Source: Taudactylus pleione (lineage: Eukaryota; Chordata; Amphibia; Anura; Myobatrachidae). Taken from it: a stretch of DNA of 64,000 bases. The position numbers and the translations under genes are program-made. The stretch covers positions 2,976,001 to 3,040,000 of the forward strand of contig JAUIMM010000570.1 of NCBI GenBank assembly GCA_031769625.1, given 5' to 3'. Below, piece by piece: positions 59,715 to 64,000 of this stretch. The notes below the pieces were generated by a model that ran no database searches, was not told the DNA's origin, and worked only from the letters and a program-made list of their open reading frames with translations. Within the stretch, counting starts at the first letter, position 1. Each line of letters starts with the position of its first letter.

Positions 59715-61045
59715 TGGCCTTTGGAGTTCTCTGTATTATATGGCACTCACTGCAATGGTTTTTTTTGTAAAGTGTATGGCGGTCACTTATGCTTAGTGTA
59801 GTATATCTATCATGATGCCCTGTATTGGAACAAGTATGTATGACCGCCGGACGTGAGCCCGGCGGTTCAAATCCCGACACCGGCAGCCCGATGGGTGAAG
59901 ATCCCAACAGTGCAGGTAAGTATACTATCTCTACCCCTCTCCCTCCCCTAACCCTCCCTTAGGGGTGCCTAACCCTAACCTCCCTCCCAGTGCCTAAACC
60001 TAGCCCCCCTCCCTGCACCCTAATCCTAACCCTCACTTGGGGGTGTCTAACCCTAACCTTCCCCCAGTGCCTAAACCTGACCCTCCCTTCCCCTGGCCCC
60101 TAGCCTTCCCCGGGGGGGGTGCCTAGCCCTAAGTTCCCCCGGGAGTCCCTAAACCTAACCCCCCCATCCCCGGCTACGTGTATACTTACCCCCGGCAGAG
60201 AACGATCGGTCCAGCGTCCTCTCGGCGTTCCGGCATTGGGACTAACATAGGCGTTGGTAATTTGACGCCCTATGTTAAATCCCTTACCGGGATTACAGTG
60301 TTAGGGTTGAGACATCCCCCTGTATTATATGGCACTTACTGCGGTGCTCTCTGTATAATATGACGTCACTGTAATGATCTCTGTATTATCTGTTGGTCAC
60401 TGAGACGCTCTCTGTTTCATATGGCACTCATTGCAATGTTCTCTGTATTATATGGCACTCACTGCAATGTTCTCTGTATTATATGGAACTCACTGCAATG
60501 TTCTCTGTATTATATGGCACTCACTGCAATGTTCTCTGTATTATATGGCACTCACTGCAATGTTCTCTGTATTATATGGCACTCACTGCAATGTTCACTG
60601 TATTATATGGCACTCACTGCAATGCTCTTTATGTTATATTGTGGTCACTGCTATGTTCTTTGTAGTGGTCACTTGAATGCTTGGTGTATTATGGCAGGCA
60701 CCGATGCTCTGTATTGTATGGCAGTCACGATCTTATATGTCAGTCACTGCAATGCTCTATGTATTATATGGCAGTCACGACAATGTTTTCTACATATTAT
60801 GTTGGTCACTGCAATGCTTTCTATATTATATGGCAGTCACTGATGTTCTCTGCATTATATGGAGGTCACTGTGATGTTCTCTGTACTCTATGAGAGTCAC
60901 TGTCGTGTCCTCTGCATTATATGGAGGTCAATGTGATGTTCTCTGTATTATATGTCAGTAACTGAGATGTTCTCAGTATTATCTGTGACCACTGCGATGC
61001 TCTCTATATTATATGGCAGTCACTGCACTGTTATTTGCATTATCT
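59715..61045 (+). repeat. Third locus of the 31-bp minisatellite, interrupted
   Basis: Units with CTCTGTATTATATGG, CACTCACTG and CAATGTT repeat every 31 bases, most regularly at 60420-60640, more divergent elsewhere. Unit length and word order match the 6195-11545 array, so the two are related. A GGGAT-rich element (59825-60320) interrupts it after the first unit or two. No hAT ends were found around it. Confidence 0.9.
59825..60320. mobile_element. GGGAT-rich element with CCCTAACC-type interior
   Basis: CCGCCGGACGTGAGCCCGGCGG and CAAATCCCGACACCGGCAGC at the left, ATCCCTTACCGGGATTACAG at the right. The interior has many CCCTAACCCT, CCTAAACCT and CCTCCC words, and GTAAGTATAC/GTATACTTAC forms an inner inverted pair. 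Same type as 28590-29455. Edges are approximate. Confidence 0.6.
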
Positions 61046-61394
61046 ATCTAACTATATATATATATATATTCTCTGTATATTTACACACACCGATGTAGAG
61101 GAATCCTTTTGGATAGCTAATAAAATAGATCATGTAACTACTACTGCAGATAAGGATGTAATTGATTTAAGTTTCTTGCCAGAGTGGGGATGCACCAAAT
61201 CGTCCTCTGTCAAAGTTAACCCTTACTGTCCTGGTCCAGTATTGCCATTGTTTTTTTTTTATTAAAAGGCAACACCTAAGAAGGCAGTTCACTAATTATT
61301 TTACTACAGTGGTTACGAATGTGGGATGAAAACGTACATAAATATGGTAATTTGCAGTGAACAATTTTAAGAATTTTTTGTTCTTTTCTTATTA
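61046..61394. other. Non-coding stretch with TA run
   Basis: A short TA run at about 61053-61067, then AT-rich sequence with a T-run at about 61250-61259. Nothing else recognised. Confidence 0.4.
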
Positions 61395-61402
61395 ATCTAA
61401 AT

Positions 61403-62060
61403 CAGGGATTGACAAATTTTTCTAAAATCTAGGAGCCAGGATGAAAGTGTAGGAGCCAGACCACAGTCCCCTCAAAAAAAATTACAGGAGTGAGGAGCAC
61501 AGCTCTGTGTGCTATGCAATTGTTATACACACTATACTAGTCCACAAAATGGTCACAGTTGAATGGATGCAGTAAAATGGAGGCCCCCTCATTGCTCTGC
61601 ACAGCTCCCCTGCTCCACCCCCCCCCCACCCTCCAGTAATAACACACCACATTTCACATAAAATAATGGTGCCAGAAAGTACAACAAAACCCCCTTCCCA
61701 TCATGGTCACACCGTAGACCCTACTACCGGAGAGCTCTATGCAGCCGGAGATAGGAGACAGTAGACAGCCGGGACGTACAGGAAGATCAGCATAGACTGG
61801 GACAGACCGCAGGGATCAGAGCAGGCCAAGATGGAGAGGAGTCATCAGCGCAGGCCGGGACGGACAGAGGCACAGCAGTCACCGCAGGCGACACTCAGCA
61901 CATGCACTCCTGTGCATGATATGAACACCGCAATACTATAGGCACGAATCTCCGCCAGAGTTGATGAGGATCTGCTTTCTCCCTCACTGCAAAATCTAGT
62001 AGCCAGGCAGCAAAATCTGGTAGCCATGGCGACCTGGCCCCCGGGATTTGTTGAGCCCTG
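61403..62060. mobile_element. 658-bp non-autonomous hAT element
   Basis: Flanks ATCTAAAT (61395-61402) and ATCTAAAC (62061-62068) agree at 7 of 8. Ends CAGGGATTGACAAAT and, read inward from the right, CAGGGCTCAACAAAT. Just inside each end are AATCTAGGAGCCAGG and complementary CTGGTAGCC words. No transposase. Confidence 0.9.
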
Positions 62061-62068
62061 ATCTAAAC

Positions 62069-62560
62069 TATTCTAGGGGGTTAAGAAAAAGCATACCATA
62101 CAGTTTTCACCATTTTACAAAAAAACCTCCATCAATTTATTTAGGAGCTCCACTATAAAGTGGTTCAAGACAGTTGCCAATGCTGGTCATACCTGCAGCG
62201 GCACACAATAGGCCCTTCATGAAGTTCAGCTGCAGGCCCATGCAGACCTTAATCTGGCACTGTACACGGGCGCACGTGACCTGATGTTATGACATCATGT
62301 TGAACGTGCGCCCTGTGAGTGGGTGCCTGCCTTGCCCTGTGTGTGAATTGAAGCGCCGAGGAGAGATGCTGCATGTTTTACACAGCAGCAGGAGGTGTGG
62401 CCTGATCTCTGAGATACACACATGGCTGGAGACCGAGAGGAGAACCATTGTGACAGCTGCCTCTCCTGGACCCTGAAAGTGATGAGAGGGGACACAGCCT
62501 AAGGTAAGTCTATCTTAGTGACTGTTAAGTGTAGCTACTGCAGAAAAGGGGGGAGTAGGG
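62069..62560. other. Non-coding stretch with a short hairpin
   Basis: GCGCACGTGACCTGATG near 62271 pairs with CATCATGTTGAACGTGCGC near 62292. GC-rich leader-like sequence precedes the 32-bp array, a layout like the subterminal part of the hAT elements with arrays, but no terminal repeat was found. Confidence 0.4.
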
Positions 62561-62564
62561 GATC

Positions 62565-63190
62565 TTTGCATTGCACTTAGTATGGGGGGAGGATATGTAG
62601 TAAGGGTGAGGGGGATCTGGGCATTGCTTCTAGTAAGGATGAGGGGGATCTGGGCATTGCTGCTAGTAAGGGTGAGGGGGATCTGGGCATTGCATTTAGT
62701 AAGGGCAAGGGGGATCTGGGCATTGCATTTAGTAAGGGTGAGGGTGATCTGGGCATTGCATTTAGTAAGGGTTGGTGGATCTGTGCATTGCATTTAGTAA
62801 GGGTTGGTGGATCTGTGCATTGCATTTAGTAAGGGTTGGTGGATCTGTGCATTGCATTTAGTAAGGGTTGGTGGATCTGGGCATTGCATTTAGTAAGGGT
62901 TGGTGGATCTGGGCATTGCATTTAGTAAGGGTTGGTGGATCTGGGCATTGCATTTAGTAAGGGTTGGTGGATCTGGGCATTGCATTTAGTAAGGGTTGGT
63001 GGATCTGTGCATTGGATTTAGTAAGGGTTGGTGGATCTGTGCATTGCATTTAGTAAGGGTTGGTGGATCTGTGCATTGGATTTAGTAAGGGTTGGTGGAT
63101 CTGTGCATTGCATTTAGTAAGGGTTGGTGGATCTGTGCTTTGCATTTAGTAAGGGTTGGTGGATCTGTGCATTGCATTTAGTGAGGATAC
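62565..63190 (+). repeat. 32-bp minisatellite, about 19 copies
   Basis: Words GCATTTAGTAAGGG, TTGGTGGATCTG and (T/G)GGCAT repeat every 32 bases. The first six units have GTGAGGGGGATCTGGGCATT instead of the TTGGTGG form, so the array has two homogenised blocks. Frames on both strands are repeat-driven. Confidence 0.95.
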
Positions 63191-63889
63191 GGATGATTTA
63201 TTATACATCTAGTAAGGACGGAGTGTGTGTGTGTGCACTTTGCATTTAGTCTGCAGATCTCCATACTGGTTACATGTAGAACATTAATTTGCTACTGTGC
63301 ACTGCATTAAAATTGTTTGTTTTACTTCAGAATATCATCATATTAAAACAGTGCCATATAGAGAAAATTATTTTATTTGATCTTTTTTGTGTTTTTTCAA
63401 AATGTATAGTGAATATAATGCTAATGTTTGGTCCTCACTAAATATATGCGGTCAAACAGGGACGCCACCCCATATAGGCCGCACCCCTCCCCACCAACCC
63501 GATTTCAGCGGGACAGTACTCTCCCGCTGTTCCACCCATGGGCTGAAGTAGCCCGCGGGTGGTCTGGTCGGGAGGTCAGGTACCCCCACTGCTGCAGCTG
63601 TGCGGCGGTGCCGGACCCTGGAGGCTGAAGGGATGCTGCGCGAAAGCGTGCGGCATCCATTCAGTGCCGCGAGAGGGCTGGGGGCAGCCCAGCTAGTGAC
63701 GAGTGTTGGGCTTCCTCCAGCCTGACATTACACGGGAGGCGTGCCATGCGGGCACGCCTCCAATAATGTCACTTAAGGGCGTGGCCTATGTTAGTTAGGC
63801 CATGCCCCCATTTTCCGGTCGCGCACGGCGCAGTACACCTGGCCGGCACAGGGCGCGACTAACCCTGGAGCCGGCCATGATATATATAT
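63191..63889. other. Non-coding, possible hAT remnant
   Basis: CAGGGACGCCACCCC at 63459 and GGAGCCGGCCATG at about 63868-63880 could be decayed hAT ends, but the flanks do not match. Inside, GGCGTGCCATGCGGGCACGCC at about 63738-63758 is a strong hairpin. No gene. Confidence 0.35.
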
Positions 63890-64000
63890 ATATATTGGGT
63901 ATGGGATGCCAGAGGTCAAAATCCTGACACAGGCAAACCAACAGGATTAGGATACTCCTAACCCCCCCCCCCATCTCCCTACCCCTAACTCTAACCCTCC
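63890..64000. mobile_element. Start of a GGGAT-rich element, cut by the window edge
   Basis: GGGTATGGGATGCCAGAGGTC and AAAATCCTGAC, then CCTAACCC and CCCTAACTCTAACCCTCC words, the same order as in 59825-60320. It continues beyond the window. A TA run (about 63881-63894) lies at its left edge. Confidence 0.5.

Noticed and set aside
60393..60893. Membrane-protein-like frames (90-140 codons)
   Set aside because: They lie in the 31-bp array; hydrophobic pattern and Cys spacing follow the repeat period.
63459..63880. An additional hAT element
   Set aside because: Possible CAGGG and GGCC ends exist, but flanking 8-mers do not match and the ends pair poorly.

Overview
This window looks like vertebrate nuclear DNA, most likely from a frog or another amphibian with a repeat-rich genome. 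The evidence is the kinds of repeats present: an endogenous retrovirus with a gammaretrovirus-type envelope, a V-SINE-like retroposon, many PIF/Harbinger-like MITEs (3-bp target duplications) and many non-autonomous hAT elements (8-bp target duplications). The species call is inference. I found no host gene, no tRNA or rRNA gene and no CRISPR array. The only convincing long coding frames are retroviral.

Layout. 1-4343: the 3' end of an endogenous retrovirus on the + strand. It has a broken integrase, an uninterrupted 567-codon envelope gene, a 60-bp hairpin and a candidate 3' LTR. 4344-5444: non-coding DNA with degenerate short repeats. 5453-11787: a 6.3-kb hAT element carrying about 5.3 kb of a 31-bp minisatellite. 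11.8-38.6 kb: a dense patchwork of MITEs, many nested or fused, and six smaller hAT elements. 38663-55370: a 16.7-kb hAT element, mostly a 24-bp minisatellite with higher-order structure. 55.4-64 kb: a V-SINE, a 725-bp tandem duplication, a 78-bp repeat, a third locus of the 31-bp minisatellite, more hAT and MITE copies and a 32-bp minisatellite.

Main theme. Ten hAT-like elements can be delimited, about 28.7 kb or 45% of the window. Six have exact 8-bp target duplications, one matches at 7/8, one at 6/8, and two have none visible. Five of the ten carry internal tandem arrays. The two largest elements share terminal and subterminal sequence and lie in opposite orientations. Read in element orientation, their 31-bp and 24-bp units share a CTGTGATG...ATATG core. 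This suggests one transposon family that seeds and expands satellites, rather than independent satellites.

Second theme. The retroviral envelope frame is open, while the integrase beside it has a frame break and an Asp in place of the catalytic Glu. That makes the envelope worth testing for retained or co-opted function. A young insertion with early pol decay is the simpler alternative.
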